Notes under the pieces: model-generated
Seen by the model: only the letters and a program-made list of their open reading frames with translations
Databases searched by the model: none
What the model was told of the DNA's origin: nothing
Assembly (NCBI GenBank): GCA_022447825.1
Contig: JAKUTY010000003.1
Coordinates: forward strand, 18,263-82,262
Length of the DNA stretch: 64,000 nt
Direction: 5' to 3'
DNA from: SAR202 cluster bacterium
GTDB taxonomy: Bacteria > Chloroflexota > Dehalococcoidia > Lucifugimonadales > UBA826
Translations under genes and position numbers: made by a program
In this document: positions 9,465 to 19,156 of the stretch, one piece after another
Layout: the number at the start of each line of letters is the position of its first letter
Position numbering within the stretch: position 1 is the stretch's first letter

Positions 9465-10490
9465 CTAACCATGTAAAACAGAACTCATCACATCTAAGGT
9501 AATGTCAATATCTGACGATTCAATTCCATAATGAGTAGCAAATCTCCATCTCGGTTTATTAGATGCTCCTTTAATATTATTTTCATTTAATGCTTTAGTT
9601 AAAATTTCACGATACTCAAAGTCAATTTCAAAAAAAACCAAATTAGTCTCTACAGCGTCTACATCTATATTTACATGAGGAAGAGAAGATAATCCCGTGG
9701 CTAATTTATATGCATTATCATGATCCTCTGAAAGTCTATTTACCATAGAATCTAATGCCACAATTCCAGCAGAAGCTAAAAATCCAGCTTGGCGCATACC
9801 TCCACCAAGCATTTTTCTCCATTTCCGAGCAGATGCAATAAATTCACTATCACCACAAACCAATGATCCTACTGGACAAGCTAAACCTTTTGATAAACAA
9901 AAACTTACTGAATCTGCACCATCAACCAAGTTTTTGATATCAACGCCAAGTTTTACAGCAGCATTAAAAATCCTAGCTCCATCAATGTGGAATTTAAGAT
10001 CGTTTTCATGAGCGATATCTGAAAACACTTTACTTTCAGCTTCATCTATTACTCTACCGCCACACATGTTTTGGGTATTTTCTAAAGCAATCATTGAAGT
10101 TTTAGGATTATGATTATCTGAAGAATCTCTAATAGCATTTAGGACATCTTCGGTACAAATTTTTCCATCATCTTTATTTTCAACAGTGTGATAAGCAACT
10201 CCTCCTAATGCAGAAGCACCTCCTGCCTCATATTTAAAAATATGAGACTTATTTCCCACAATAATCTCATCTCCACGATTAGAATGCGCCAGAATAGATA
10301 CCAAATTTCCCATTGTGCCACTAGCAACAAATAATGCTTTTTCTTTACCTAATTTGTGTGCTGCCATTTCTTCTAGAGTATTAATTGATGGATCATCTCC
10401 AAAAACATCATCTCCTATTTGGGCCTTTGATATAGCCTCTCTCATTTCAGGGGAAGGATGTGTTACCGTGTCACTACGAAAATCTATCAT
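9465..10490 (-). CDS. Low-specificity L-threonine aldolase (beta-eliminating lyase fold)
   Basis: A 341-residue PLP enzyme of the threonine aldolase family, which cleaves L-threonine or L-allo-threonine to glycine and acetaldehyde. It opens with the diagnostic MIDFRSDTVTHPSPEMREA. GDDVFGDDPSINTLE and the lysine motif SFCLSKGLACPVGS, whose Lys near residue 200 binds PLP, follow. Length is normal (330-350). The MFS gene follows on the same strand. A hydrolase gene diverges 68 bases upstream. It could supply glycine and one-carbon units; stereospecificity cannot be told from the sequence. Confidence 0.92.
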   Translation of the reverse strand: MIDFRSDTVTHPSPEMREAISKAQIGDDVFGDDPSINTLEEMAAHKLGKEKALFVASGTMGNLVSILAHSNRGDEIIVGNKSHIFKYEAGGASALGGVAYHTVENKDDGKICTEDVLNAIRDSSDNHNPKTSMIALENTQNMCGGRVIDEAESKVFSDIAHENDLKFHIDGARIFNAAVKLGVDIKNLVDGADSVSFCLSKGLACPVGSLVCGDSEFIASARKWRKMLGGGMRQAGFLASAGIVALDSMVNRLSEDHDNAYKLATGLSSLPHVNIDVDAVETNLVFFEIDFEYREILTKALNENNIKGASNKPRWRFATHYGIESSDIDITLDVMSSVLHG

Positions 10491-10557
10491 CGAGTTTCCT
10501 AAAAGTTCATGAATTACAATTTATTTATTCTATCAATCTAAACAATAAAAAACTATT

Positions 10558-11199
10558 ATGAAACCTATTACAAAATCCTTGTTTATCAAAACAGATTCTC
10601 ATATTTTGGAGGCAGAATTTTCAAACCCTTCTGATTCCCACAAAACACCTTGTGTGATTTTGTGTGCTCCGTCCCCAAAATTTGGGGGAGATATGAATAA
10701 TAACGTCATACAACAACTAAGTGATGATTTGAACAAATTAGGAATTTCCAGTTTCAAATTTAACTACAGGGGAGTGGGGAATAGTGAGGGTGAAACTTCT
10801 AATGGTGTGGGTGAATTACAGGATACATTGAATGTCGTTGCATTTGTAGAATCACTTCAAGAAATTGACGGAAGTAGAATAGGAATTGCTGGGTACTCTT
10901 TCGGCGCATGGATGGCACTAGATGCAGTACAAGGGAACCAAAAGGTAAAATCAATTTGTTCTATATCCTGTCCCCAAAACAAATTAGGGATGTTCAGTAC
11001 AGTTGAGATCATTCAACCTAAACTATTTATTATGGGAGACAAAGACCATGACTTCCCTTTAGGGCAGTTTAATTTTCTAACTAAAAGATTCAATAATCCT
11101 AAACAAATAGAAATAATTACTGGAGGAGATCATTTTTTTAGAGGGAAAGAAAATCTAATAGGTAAATTAAGTGCAGATTTTTTCAATAAGACTTTATAA
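10558..11199 (+). CDS. Alpha/beta hydrolase, dienelactone-hydrolase-like
   Basis: A 213-residue alpha/beta hydrolase. The nucleophile elbow is G-Y-S-F-G in GIAGYSFGAWMALD (Ser near 115). An acid follows in MGDKDHDFP, and the histidine is in GGDHFF near the C-terminus. FKFNYRGVGNSEG is the usual oxyanion-side segment. The family (COG2945-like) is common in bacteria, with unproved substrates, probably esters. Length is normal. It is encoded alone between a divergent aldolase gene and fumC, which starts 42 bases later. No export signal is seen, so it is cytoplasmic. Confidence 0.8.
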   Translation: MKPITKSLFIKTDSHILEAEFSNPSDSHKTPCVILCAPSPKFGGDMNNNVIQQLSDDLNKLGISSFKFNYRGVGNSEGETSNGVGELQDTLNVVAFVESLQEIDGSRIGIAGYSFGAWMALDAVQGNQKVKSICSISCPQNKLGMFSTVEIIQPKLFIMGDKDHDFPLGQFNFLTKRFNNPKQIEIITGGDHFFRGKENLIGKLSADFFNKTL

Positions 11200-11240
11200 T
11201 ACATATCTTTAAAACTATTCAAATTCTACGGAGAAACCAA

Positions 11241-12638
11241 TTGTCAACTAACGAATACAGAACAGAAAAAGATTCAATGGGTGAATTTCAAGTTCCAAGT
11301 AACGCATATTATGGTGCTAACACTATGAGAGCTGTTTTAAATTTTCCAATTAGTGACTTGAGATTTTCAAGATCTTTTATCAATGCTATTGCAACAATTA
11401 AAAAAACTGCTGCACAAGTAAATATGGAGTTAGGATTACTTGATTCAGATCTAGGTAACGCAATTACACAAGCCGCTCAAGAAGTTGCAGAGGGAAAGTT
11501 CGACAATCAATTTGTCGTTGATATTTTCCAAACAGGATCTGGTACATCTACAAACATGAATACCAATGAAGTGATATCCAATCGTGCCATAGAAATTTTA
11601 GGAGGGAAACTTGGATCTAGGACCCCCGTACATCCCAATGATCACGTGAACACTGGGCAATCATCAAATGATGTAATACCTACTGCTATTCATTTAGCAG
11701 CATTAATTTCAATTTCAAAAAATTTGATCCCGTCGTTAGAGATTCTTCTAAATTCATTGAATAACAAATCACAAGAATTTATGGCGATAGTCAAAACTGG
11801 TCGAACTCACCTACAAGATGCAACTCCCATAAGATTAGGTCAAGAATTTTTAGGCTATGCCGGCCAGATTGAAAGGGCAATTTTGCGATCTGAGAATGCT
11901 ATTACAGAACTTTCTGAAGTTGCTTTAGGAGGAACTGCAGTAGGGACTGGGGTAAATACTCATCCAAAGTTTTCATCCAAAGTTTGCGAAAAACTATCTG
12001 AAGACTTACAAATCCCAATCACAGAAACAACTAACCACTTTCAAGCTCAAAGTACGTTAGATAATATAGTTGATGCTAGTGGGTCTATGAAAACAATTGC
12101 TGTAAGTTTAATGAAAATTTCAAATGACATAAGATGGATGGGTTCTGGACCAAGGGGAGGATTTGGAGAAATTGAACTACCTGAAGTTCAACCTGGAAGT
12201 TCAATTATGCCCGGAAAAGTTAACCCTGTAATTCCTGAGTCGGTATGCCAAGTCGCTGCCCAAGTCATTGGCAATGATATGTCTGTAGCTGTAGCAGGTC
12301 AGTCAGGTAACTTCGAAATCAATGTAATGATGCCTGTAGCCGCATATAATCTTCTTCAGTCAATTGACTTACTTGCAAATGCATCAAAAAATCTAGCTGT
12401 TCAATGTGTTGATGGACTCAAAGCAACAAATAAAGGGCCAGAAATGGTTGAAAATGGATTAGCAATAGTAACAACACTAGTTCCTCATATTGGTTATGAT
12501 GCCTCTGCAGCTTTAGCCCATAAAGCTCAGGAGACAGGTGAGCCAATCAAGACAGTTGCCATCAGAGAAACAGATATACCTAAAGAAGAGTTAGACAAAA
12601 TTTTAGATCCGGAATCTATGACTGAACCCTCAGAATAG
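11241..12638 (+). CDS. fumC: Class II fumarate hydratase
   Basis: A 465-residue fumarase that interconverts fumarate and malate in the TCA cycle. It begins YRTEKDSMGEFQVPSNAYYGANTMRA, has the HPNDHVNTGQSSNDVIPTA active-site segment, and carries the superfamily signature GSSIMPGKVNP. Length matches FumC (about 460). The start is a TTG at 11241 preceded by GGAG at 11230-11233; no ATG lies closer to the conserved N-terminus. It converges on the CCA-adding enzyme gene with a 3-base gap. Aspartase has the same fold, but the SSNDVIPT region and N-terminus favour fumarase. Confidence 0.93.
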   Translation: MSTNEYRTEKDSMGEFQVPSNAYYGANTMRAVLNFPISDLRFSRSFINAIATIKKTAAQVNMELGLLDSDLGNAITQAAQEVAEGKFDNQFVVDIFQTGSGTSTNMNTNEVISNRAIEILGGKLGSRTPVHPNDHVNTGQSSNDVIPTAIHLAALISISKNLIPSLEILLNSLNNKSQEFMAIVKTGRTHLQDATPIRLGQEFLGYAGQIERAILRSENAITELSEVALGGTAVGTGVNTHPKFSSKVCEKLSEDLQIPITETTNHFQAQSTLDNIVDASGSMKTIAVSLMKISNDIRWMGSGPRGGFGEIELPEVQPGSSIMPGKVNPVIPESVCQVAAQVIGNDMSVAVAGQSGNFEINVMMPVAAYNLLQSIDLLANASKNLAVQCVDGLKATNKGPEMVENGLAIVTTLVPHIGYDASAALAHKAQETGEPIKTVAIRETDIPKEELDKILDPESMTEPSE

Positions 12639-12641
12639 AAA

Positions 12642-13850
12642 TTAAATCAATGATTTAACAAATTCTTTTTGGGCTTGAATTGACATAGCTCCATTAGTTA
12701 CTATTTTCATTGTTAAAGAATTAAGTACTCTGCCTATTTCAGGACCTTCATTTACACCTAATTCTAAAATTGATTCCCCATCAATAATAGTTTCTAGATC
12801 AAATAAAATAGATTGAAAAATTTCAATTTGTAAAATTGATTTTTCTTCAAGCAACTTTTTTGAGATTTCTAAAATGTTTTTTGGAATCATATTCAAATAT
12901 TTATATAGATCTTCTTTTTGTAAATTAGTGTCCATCCGTTCAACAGTAGTAAAATCCATAATTGCTTTATGATTTTTAGTTTTTAGATCTAAACGATTTG
13001 AGAATTTTTCTCTATCTAAATAATTAAAATGAGAAGATATAAACACCCACCACATATTTTCATCATTAATACAAATATTTTTTATATTCTCTAAATCTTG
13101 TAATGTATTTCTATCAGCTAAATGAAATTCAAATTTTTCAAAAATCATTATCATGATTTGATGATTTAAAATATTTTCAAAATTATCTTCTTGAAAAATT
13201 GATAATATCTCGTTAGCAATTCTTTTACCGCTTAACAAATTCACATTTTCTATAGATTTATACATATTTTCATAAGTACATTTTGAAATTTTCATATTCA
13301 ATCTATTTGCATACTTAATAGCTCTAAAAATTCTTGTGGGATCATCAATAAAACTATTAGGATGCAAAATTTTGATAACACCATTTTCCAAATCTTCTAA
13401 AGAGTTAGAAACATCTATAACTTCGCCCCAAGTTTTGGAATTGAGAGAAACCGCTAACGCATTAATAGAAAAATCTCTCCTAAGAAGATCTACATCAATT
13501 TCTGTTTTTAAAAAAACTTTAGGTAATGCACCGGGGGAAAGGTATGCCTCTTTTCTAGTCATAGCTATGTCTATTTCTACATCATCAAAAACACCTTTAA
13601 CCACTCCAAATTCTGACATAGAAACTATTTGAAATTGTTCTGAGTTTTTTAAAGACTCAAACATTAAATTGGGGTCACTTTCAACAGCAATATCAATATC
13701 ATGAATTTTTTTGTTTAATATAATATCTCTAACTACTCCGCCCACTAAAAAGGCTTTAGCAGAATGCATCTCTGCAACGTTAGCAATAAACTTTACAGCT
13801 AAATTTTGATTTGCACTTAGCTGATTTTTAATTTTTTCATTGATATTCAT
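12642..13850 (-). CDS. cca: CCA tRNA nucleotidyltransferase / poly(A) polymerase family
   Basis: A class II nucleotidyltransferase of about 402 residues that adds or repairs the CCA end of tRNAs. The head domain has FLVGGVVRDI (GGVVRD at 37-42), then DIDIA (51-55) with the metal-binding aspartates, and RRDFSINALAVSL. The RNA-binding segment IDDPTRIFRAIKYANRLNMKI is typical. The C-terminal part is poorly conserved and no clear HD phosphohydrolase motif is visible. The frame could start at TTG 13874, but ATG 13850 has better spacing to the GG-VVRD motif and frees the promoter of the divergent riboswitch transcript. Confidence 0.88.
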   Translation of the reverse strand: MNINEKIKNQLSANQNLAVKFIANVAEMHSAKAFLVGGVVRDIILNKKIHDIDIAVESDPNLMFESLKNSEQFQIVSMSEFGVVKGVFDDVEIDIAMTRKEAYLSPGALPKVFLKTEIDVDLLRRDFSINALAVSLNSKTWGEVIDVSNSLEDLENGVIKILHPNSFIDDPTRIFRAIKYANRLNMKISKCTYENMYKSIENVNLLSGKRIANEILSIFQEDNFENILNHQIMIMIFEKFEFHLADRNTLQDLENIKNICINDENMWWVFISSHFNYLDREKFSNRLDLKTKNHKAIMDFTTVERMDTNLQKEDLYKYLNMIPKNILEISKKLLEEKSILQIEIFQSILFDLETIIDGESILELGVNEGPEIGRVLNSLTMKIVTNGAMSIQAQKEFVKSLI

Positions 13851-13867
13851 AAGACCCACAAAGGTAT

Positions 13868-13896
13868 TTGACAAAAAAAAACAGTCATAGTAGATT
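13868..13896 (+). promoter_or_regulatory. Promoter of the SAM-riboswitch/met transcript
   Basis: TTGACA (13868-13873, perfect consensus) and TAGATT (13891-13896) are separated by 17 bases. Initiation would be near 13903, about 35 bases before the riboswitch aptamer. Its position directly upstream of a regulated leader makes the call more credible than sequence match alone. Confidence 0.6.
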
Positions 13897-13940
13897 ATAA
13901 ATGCTTCGAGGCAAAAGTATTAGCAACTTAAAAACAAAAT

Positions 13941-14028
13941 ATCGTCAAGAGTGACAGGCGAGGCCCCAATCCTTAGACCCTGTCCGGCAACCTTAACCTT
14001 TAAGGTGCCTTTGGGGATTAGACGAGGT
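13941..14028 (+). promoter_or_regulatory. S-adenosylmethionine riboswitch (SAM-I/SAM-IV clan)
   Basis: The leader of metY contains the clan's landmarks. P1 forms between CGTC (13943-13946) and GACG (14021-14024), and AAGAGTG follows its 5' strand. P2 is GACAGG (13953-13958) with CCTGTC (13979-13984). The invariant GGCAACC is at 13986-13992. P3 is CCTTAA (13991-13996) with TTAAGG (14000-14005), followed by GTGCC. CCCCAA (13964-13969) can pair with TTGGGG (14011-14016), a pseudoknot-type pairing; with the short P1-P2 junction it resembles SAM-IV or the SAM-I/IV variant more than classical SAM-I. It lies upstream of metY-metA, as expected for repression by SAM. Confidence 0.85.
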
Positions 14029-14047
14029 CTTATATGACAAAGGGTAC

Positions 14048-14081
14048 GGCTCTATCCGTTTCCGGGAGAGCCTTTTTTTTT
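14048..14081 (+). terminator. Rho-independent terminator of the SAM riboswitch
   Basis: GGCTCT (14048-14053) pairs with AGAGCC (14067-14072), followed directly by nine Ts (14073-14081). It sits 20 bases after the aptamer and 40 bases before metY, the normal place for the expression platform: SAM binding should favour termination. Confidence 0.85.
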
Positions 14082-14111
14082 GCTAAAAAATTTATAAACT
14101 TTAAACATTAG

Positions 14112-15443
<1,332 letters not shown>

Positions 15444-15452
15444 ATTAATTTC

Positions 15453-15494
15453 CGATTCTTAAGGGTGTGATCGATGGGTCACACCCTTAAGAAT
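15453..15494 (+). repeat. Perfect 17-bp inverted repeat between metY and metA
   Basis: The arms at 15453-15469 and 15478-15494 are perfectly complementary over 17 bases, with an 8-base loop (TCGATGGG). No T-run follows, so it is not a standard terminator. The 3' arm ends six bases before the GGAG that serves metA. It could be an mRNA processing or stabilising hairpin, a translational control element or a partial attenuator. The hairpin itself is certain from sequence; its role is not. Confidence 0.9.
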
Positions 15495-15517
15495 CAAATT
15501 TGGAGAACAATGTATTA

Positions 15518-16411
15518 ATGACATTAATTATTAGGCCTGATTATCATGGTGTCCCATTTATTGAACAAAATAAAATCAGATGGATTCCCATTGAAAAAGC
15601 AGAACGTCAAGACATTAGGCCTTTAAGAATTGGAATACTAAATATTATGCCGCTTGGCGAACAATATGAAATGAATCTATTGAACCCTTTAGGTTTATCA
15701 ATTCTACAAATAGAACCAATTTGGATCAAACTCAAATCTCATGAATATAAAACTTGGTCTCAAGGTCATATTGACGAGTTATATCAAAGTTACGAAGAGG
15801 CTACAAAACATAAGCCCTTAGATGGATTAATTGTGACAGGAGCTCCTGTGGAACACTTGGATTACGAACAAGTAAATTACTGGCCTGAATTCAAAGAATT
15901 AATATCTGAAGCTACAAAAAGTATCCCTAGCACATTGGGATTATGTTGGGGTGGATTTGCATTAGCTTATTTGTTAGGAATTCCCAAAGAAAATTTCACG
16001 AAAAAACTTTTTGGAGTTTACGAATTAGAAAACTTATCACCTTCTAATCCAATCATAGGGGCTTTAGATGATAAGTTTTTGTGCCCTCAAAGTAGATTTG
16101 CCGGGTTGCCGGACAAAGAAATGGAAAATGCTGCCAATCAAAACATTATAAACTTATTAGCCTATGGTAAAGAATCTGGATACACTATTTTTGAAACACC
16201 TGATCACTCTCAAGTAATGCATATTGGTCATCCAGAATACAATGCAGGTCGACTAGCATTAGAGGCAAAAAGAGATCAATCAAATCCAAGTGTTCCGCCA
16301 ATATCTAATTTTGACTTTGAAAATCCTACAAACCAATGGAGAATGCATAGAAATACATTTTTCCAACAATGGATACATTATATTTACACATCAATCAGCT
16401 TAAATGATTAA
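15518..16411 (+). CDS. metA: Homoserine O-acetyltransferase of the MetA family
   Basis: A MetA-family acyltransferase of 297 residues that activates homoserine for homocysteine synthesis. RQDIRPLRIGILNIMP is the family signature and the catalytic Cys143 lies in STLGLCWGG. HIGHPEYNAGRLALEA carries the catalytic His and Glu region. The residue that sets acyl specificity (Gly111 in the succinyl-using E. coli enzyme, Glu in acetyl-using enzymes) is Glu112 here, in TGAPVEHL, so acetyl-CoA use is inferred, matching MetY. An upstream TTG at 15500 is in frame, but ATG 15518 follows GGAG and is preferred. The Nudix gene overlaps by one base (TAATG). Confidence 0.9.
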   Translation: MTLIIRPDYHGVPFIEQNKIRWIPIEKAERQDIRPLRIGILNIMPLGEQYEMNLLNPLGLSILQIEPIWIKLKSHEYKTWSQGHIDELYQSYEEATKHKPLDGLIVTGAPVEHLDYEQVNYWPEFKELISEATKSIPSTLGLCWGGFALAYLLGIPKENFTKKLFGVYELENLSPSNPIIGALDDKFLCPQSRFAGLPDKEMENAANQNIINLLAYGKESGYTIFETPDHSQVMHIGHPEYNAGRLALEAKRDQSNPSVPPISNFDFENPTNQWRMHRNTFFQQWIHYIYTSISLND

Positions 16412-16911
16412 TGACTCAAAATTTTACAAATAACTTTTGCTCAAAATGTGGCTATAAACTTTTACCAATTGATAGTTTAAATTCACAAGTCACTCATTGT
16501 AAAAAGTGCAATTTCACTATATACGCAGATCCCAAAGTTGCCGCCGTGATAATTGTTAAAAAACAAAACCAAATACTCTTAGTAAAACGATCTATTGAAC
16601 CTCCCCTTGGAAAATGGAGCTTATTATCCGGATATGTTAACAGGGGAGAAAATGTTGAATCTGCAGCAATAAGAGAGGTTAAAGAAGAAGTCAATATAGA
16701 TGTATCTATCACTGAATTACAAGGAGTTTATTCTGGATTGAGTCCAGTAGTAATAATTGTATTTCATGCTATTCATACTTCAGGTGTTCTATCTGTCAGT
16801 AACGAAGTAAGTGATTTCAAATGGGTGAACAATGAAGAAATACCTAACTTACCTTTTGTATATGATAAACAAATCATTGAAGATTATTTATTAATATCAA
16901 ATCGAAATTAG
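16411..16911 (+). CDS. Nudix hydrolase with N-terminal zinc ribbon
   Basis: A 166-residue protein with a zinc ribbon (CSKCGYKL at 10-17, then CKKCNF about 20 residues on) followed by a Nudix domain. The Nudix box reads GYVNRGENVESAAIREVKEEVNI, matching G-x5-E-x7-R-E-U-x-E-E-x-G-U except Asn in place of the late Gly. Zinc-ribbon Nudix proteins of this layout are often NADH or ADP-ribose pyrophosphatases, but the substrate cannot be assigned. It starts at the TAATG overlap with metA, so it is translationally coupled to the met operon. Its stop shares a TTAG with the convergent zinc-ribbon gene. Confidence 0.88.
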   Translation: MTQNFTNNFCSKCGYKLLPIDSLNSQVTHCKKCNFTIYADPKVAAVIIVKKQNQILLVKRSIEPPLGKWSLLSGYVNRGENVESAAIREVKEEVNIDVSITELQGVYSGLSPVVIIVFHAIHTSGVLSVSNEVSDFKWVNNEEIPNLPFVYDKQIIEDYLLISNRN

Positions 16912-17264
16912 TCTTCTACCTTATCAGACCAAGATCTTTTAAATACTCCAAAATTATCTGATTTGGAATCTCCCATTGAAGTAATTCTAACCAATTCCCA
17001 ACCTTTTTCTCCCATCCCATTTAATAATGTTTTATTGTATTCACGAGATGATTCAAGAGAATCTGATTTAAGTTTTAAAACTTCATACTCCCATGTAGGA
17101 ATATTTTCTCCGGGCTCAAATTCATCAATATATTCAAGTTGTTGAAGTTCTTCTTCAGTAATCTCTACCCAAGAATCAGCAGGCAACTTTGCTAGACATT
17201 CATCGCAAACCTCTGAAGGCCATAAAGTGTATCCTCCACATTCAGGACAGAAAAAAATTTTCAT
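16908..17264 (-). CDS. Small zinc-ribbon protein with a DUF4177-like C-terminus
   Basis: A 118-residue protein of unknown function. FFCPECGGY at 4-12 and CDECLAKL at about 20-27 form a four-cysteine zinc ribbon. The C-terminal half (WEYEVLKL, then LNGMGEKGWELVRI and FKRSW) looks like the small DUF4177 fold, in which the W-E-L motif is conserved. A clear ATG lies at 17264. It is the third gene of the minus-strand ABC exporter operon, 68 bases after the second transporter gene. No function should be assumed from that position. Confidence 0.75.
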   Translation of the reverse strand: MKIFFCPECGGYTLWPSEVCDECLAKLPADSWVEITEEELQQLEYIDEFEPGENIPTWEYEVLKLKSDSLESSREYNKTLLNGMGEKGWELVRITSMGDSKSDNFGVFKRSWSDKVED

Positions 17265-17332
17265 CTCTCACCTTAAATTTTTGATATAAAGTGATTATAA
17301 ATCTTTATAAATTTAAAAGCATTACATACAAA

Positions 17333-19144
17333 TCATATTGCTTCTATTGAAGCAAAATTTTTATTGTATAACTCAAAATAAAGTTGTTTCTTATCCATTA
17401 ATGTTTCATGAGTCCCAATTTCTACAATTTGGCCCTCATCCAATACAACAATCTTATCTGCTCCTCTTATTGTAGACAGCCTGTGTGCTATTACTATTGC
17501 AGTTCTTCCCTTAAGAACTTTTTTCAAAGCTTGTTGAATTAATATCTCTGTATGACTATCAATACTAGCTGTTGCTTCATCCAAAACTAATATTTTAGGA
17601 TCTGAAGCTATTGCTCTTGCAAAACTAATAAGTTGTCTCTGGCCCAAGCTAATGTTGTTACCTCTCTCTGCCAAATAAGTTTGGTACCCTTCAGGCAAAT
17701 TATCTATAAATTCATGAGCACCTACTGCTTTGGCAGCCTCAACAACTTTCTCGTCAGAAACATTTTGATGATTGTATCTAATATTTTCTATAATTGTTCC
17801 AGAAAACAAATAGGGTTCCTGTAAAACCATACTCATTTGATGAACTAGTGATTCTCTAGTAACGTCAGTTATCTCAATTCCATCAACTAAAATTGATCCA
17901 TTACCCGGTTGAACACCGTAAAATCTAGACAATACAGAAACAATACTAGTTTTTCCTGCTCCAGTTGGTCCCACAATGGCTACAGTTTCTCCTGAATCAA
18001 TTTTTAAATTAATCCCTTTTAAGACTTCCTCCCCTTCAAAATAAGAGAATCGAATGTCTTTAAATTCTACAGAACCGTTAATCTCTGGCATTTCATATGC
18101 ATTTTGTTTATCTGCAAGACCAGGAACTCTATCCATAAGATCAAAAATCCTAGACCCAGAAGCCATTGATCTTTGTAATTGAGTATATTGCATAGTTAAG
18201 TTTCGAATAGGGTCAAAAAATCTTTGAATGTACATAATAAAGGCAACTAAAATTCCTACACCAATTTCTTGAGACTCAACCATTTGAGCACCAAATAAAA
18301 TTGCTAAAACTATTGCTACTGCAGTTAATATATCTACGGCAGGTAATAATCCGGCAGCGTATCTGCCTGCAACAACATTAGACCAACGATGGGCTATGTT
18401 TTTTTCATCAAACAACTCTAAATTTCGTTTTTGACGATTTAAACTTTGAACAACCCTAACACCTGAGAAATTCTCATTGAAGGATCCATTAACTATTGAA
18501 ATTCGTCTTCTAACTTCAACAAAAGTTTTTTTAGCATACTTTTGCCAAGTCACCATTATTACTATCAAAATAGGAATGACAACCATAGTAATCAAACCAA
18601 GCTTTAAGTTCATTATTAAAAGAGCGACAACTATACCAATAAGACTTAATAGTTCCCCCAAGCTCATCACTACCAGTGCACTGAATTCTTGTAATTGCCC
18701 AACATCTCCCTGGACTCTTGACATTAGCCTACCCACTTCTGTGTTATCAAAATAAGACAATGACTGTTTTTGTACATGACCAAACAATCTTTTTCTTAAT
18801 CCAAACAAAACACCTTGCCCAACTTTCTGCATGGCATACTGCATAATATAATTCGATATCCAGTTGATTACTGCAACAATTACAAATACTAAGAAAAGAA
18901 TGTTTAATTTTGTTAAATCTCGATTTGCAATAAATTCATCAATTCCAAAACCAATCAACCAAGGAACAATCACTAAAGTAAATGTATAAATCAACATTGA
19001 AATTATAGAAACAATAGCTAGTTTTCTATATGGCTTGATAAAAGGAGCCAATCTCAATATTACTCTTTGGTCATAAGCATTTCCAAAATACTCTTCATCA
19101 GCATGACCTCTAGCAGCAGAAACTCCTCCCAAGCCTAAATTCAT
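17333..19144 (-). CDS. ABC exporter half-transporter, second subunit of a heterodimer
   Basis: A 603-residue type IV ABC exporter with an N-terminal six-helix membrane domain (about residues 35-330) and a C-terminal ATPase. Walker A is GPTGAGKTS and Walker B is ILVLDEATASID with the catalytic Glu. The signature is ISLGQRQ instead of LSGGQ. That is the pattern of the TM288/BmrD-like subunit in heterodimers with one degenerate ATP site. AAGGAG lies before the ATG. The partner gene ends 12 bases upstream. The substrate (drug, lipid or peptide) is unknown. It ends with a TGA stop, rare in this window. Confidence 0.9.
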   Translation of the reverse strand: MNLGLGGVSAARGHADEEYFGNAYDQRVILRLAPFIKPYRKLAIVSIISMLIYTFTLVIVPWLIGFGIDEFIANRDLTKLNILFLVFVIVAVINWISNYIMQYAMQKVGQGVLFGLRKRLFGHVQKQSLSYFDNTEVGRLMSRVQGDVGQLQEFSALVVMSLGELLSLIGIVVALLIMNLKLGLITMVVIPILIVIMVTWQKYAKKTFVEVRRRISIVNGSFNENFSGVRVVQSLNRQKRNLELFDEKNIAHRWSNVVAGRYAAGLLPAVDILTAVAIVLAILFGAQMVESQEIGVGILVAFIMYIQRFFDPIRNLTMQYTQLQRSMASGSRIFDLMDRVPGLADKQNAYEMPEINGSVEFKDIRFSYFEGEEVLKGINLKIDSGETVAIVGPTGAGKTSIVSVLSRFYGVQPGNGSILVDGIEITDVTRESLVHQMSMVLQEPYLFSGTIIENIRYNHQNVSDEKVVEAAKAVGAHEFIDNLPEGYQTYLAERGNNISLGQRQLISFARAIASDPKILVLDEATASIDSHTEILIQQALKKVLKGRTAIVIAHRLSTIRGADKIVVLDEGQIVEIGTHETLMDKKQLYFELYNKNFASIEAI

Positions 19145-19156
19145 TTAAATAGCTCC

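Noticed and set aside
15453..15494. Rho-independent terminator between metY and metA
   Set aside because: The stem is strong but is followed by AAATTTGG, not a T-run.
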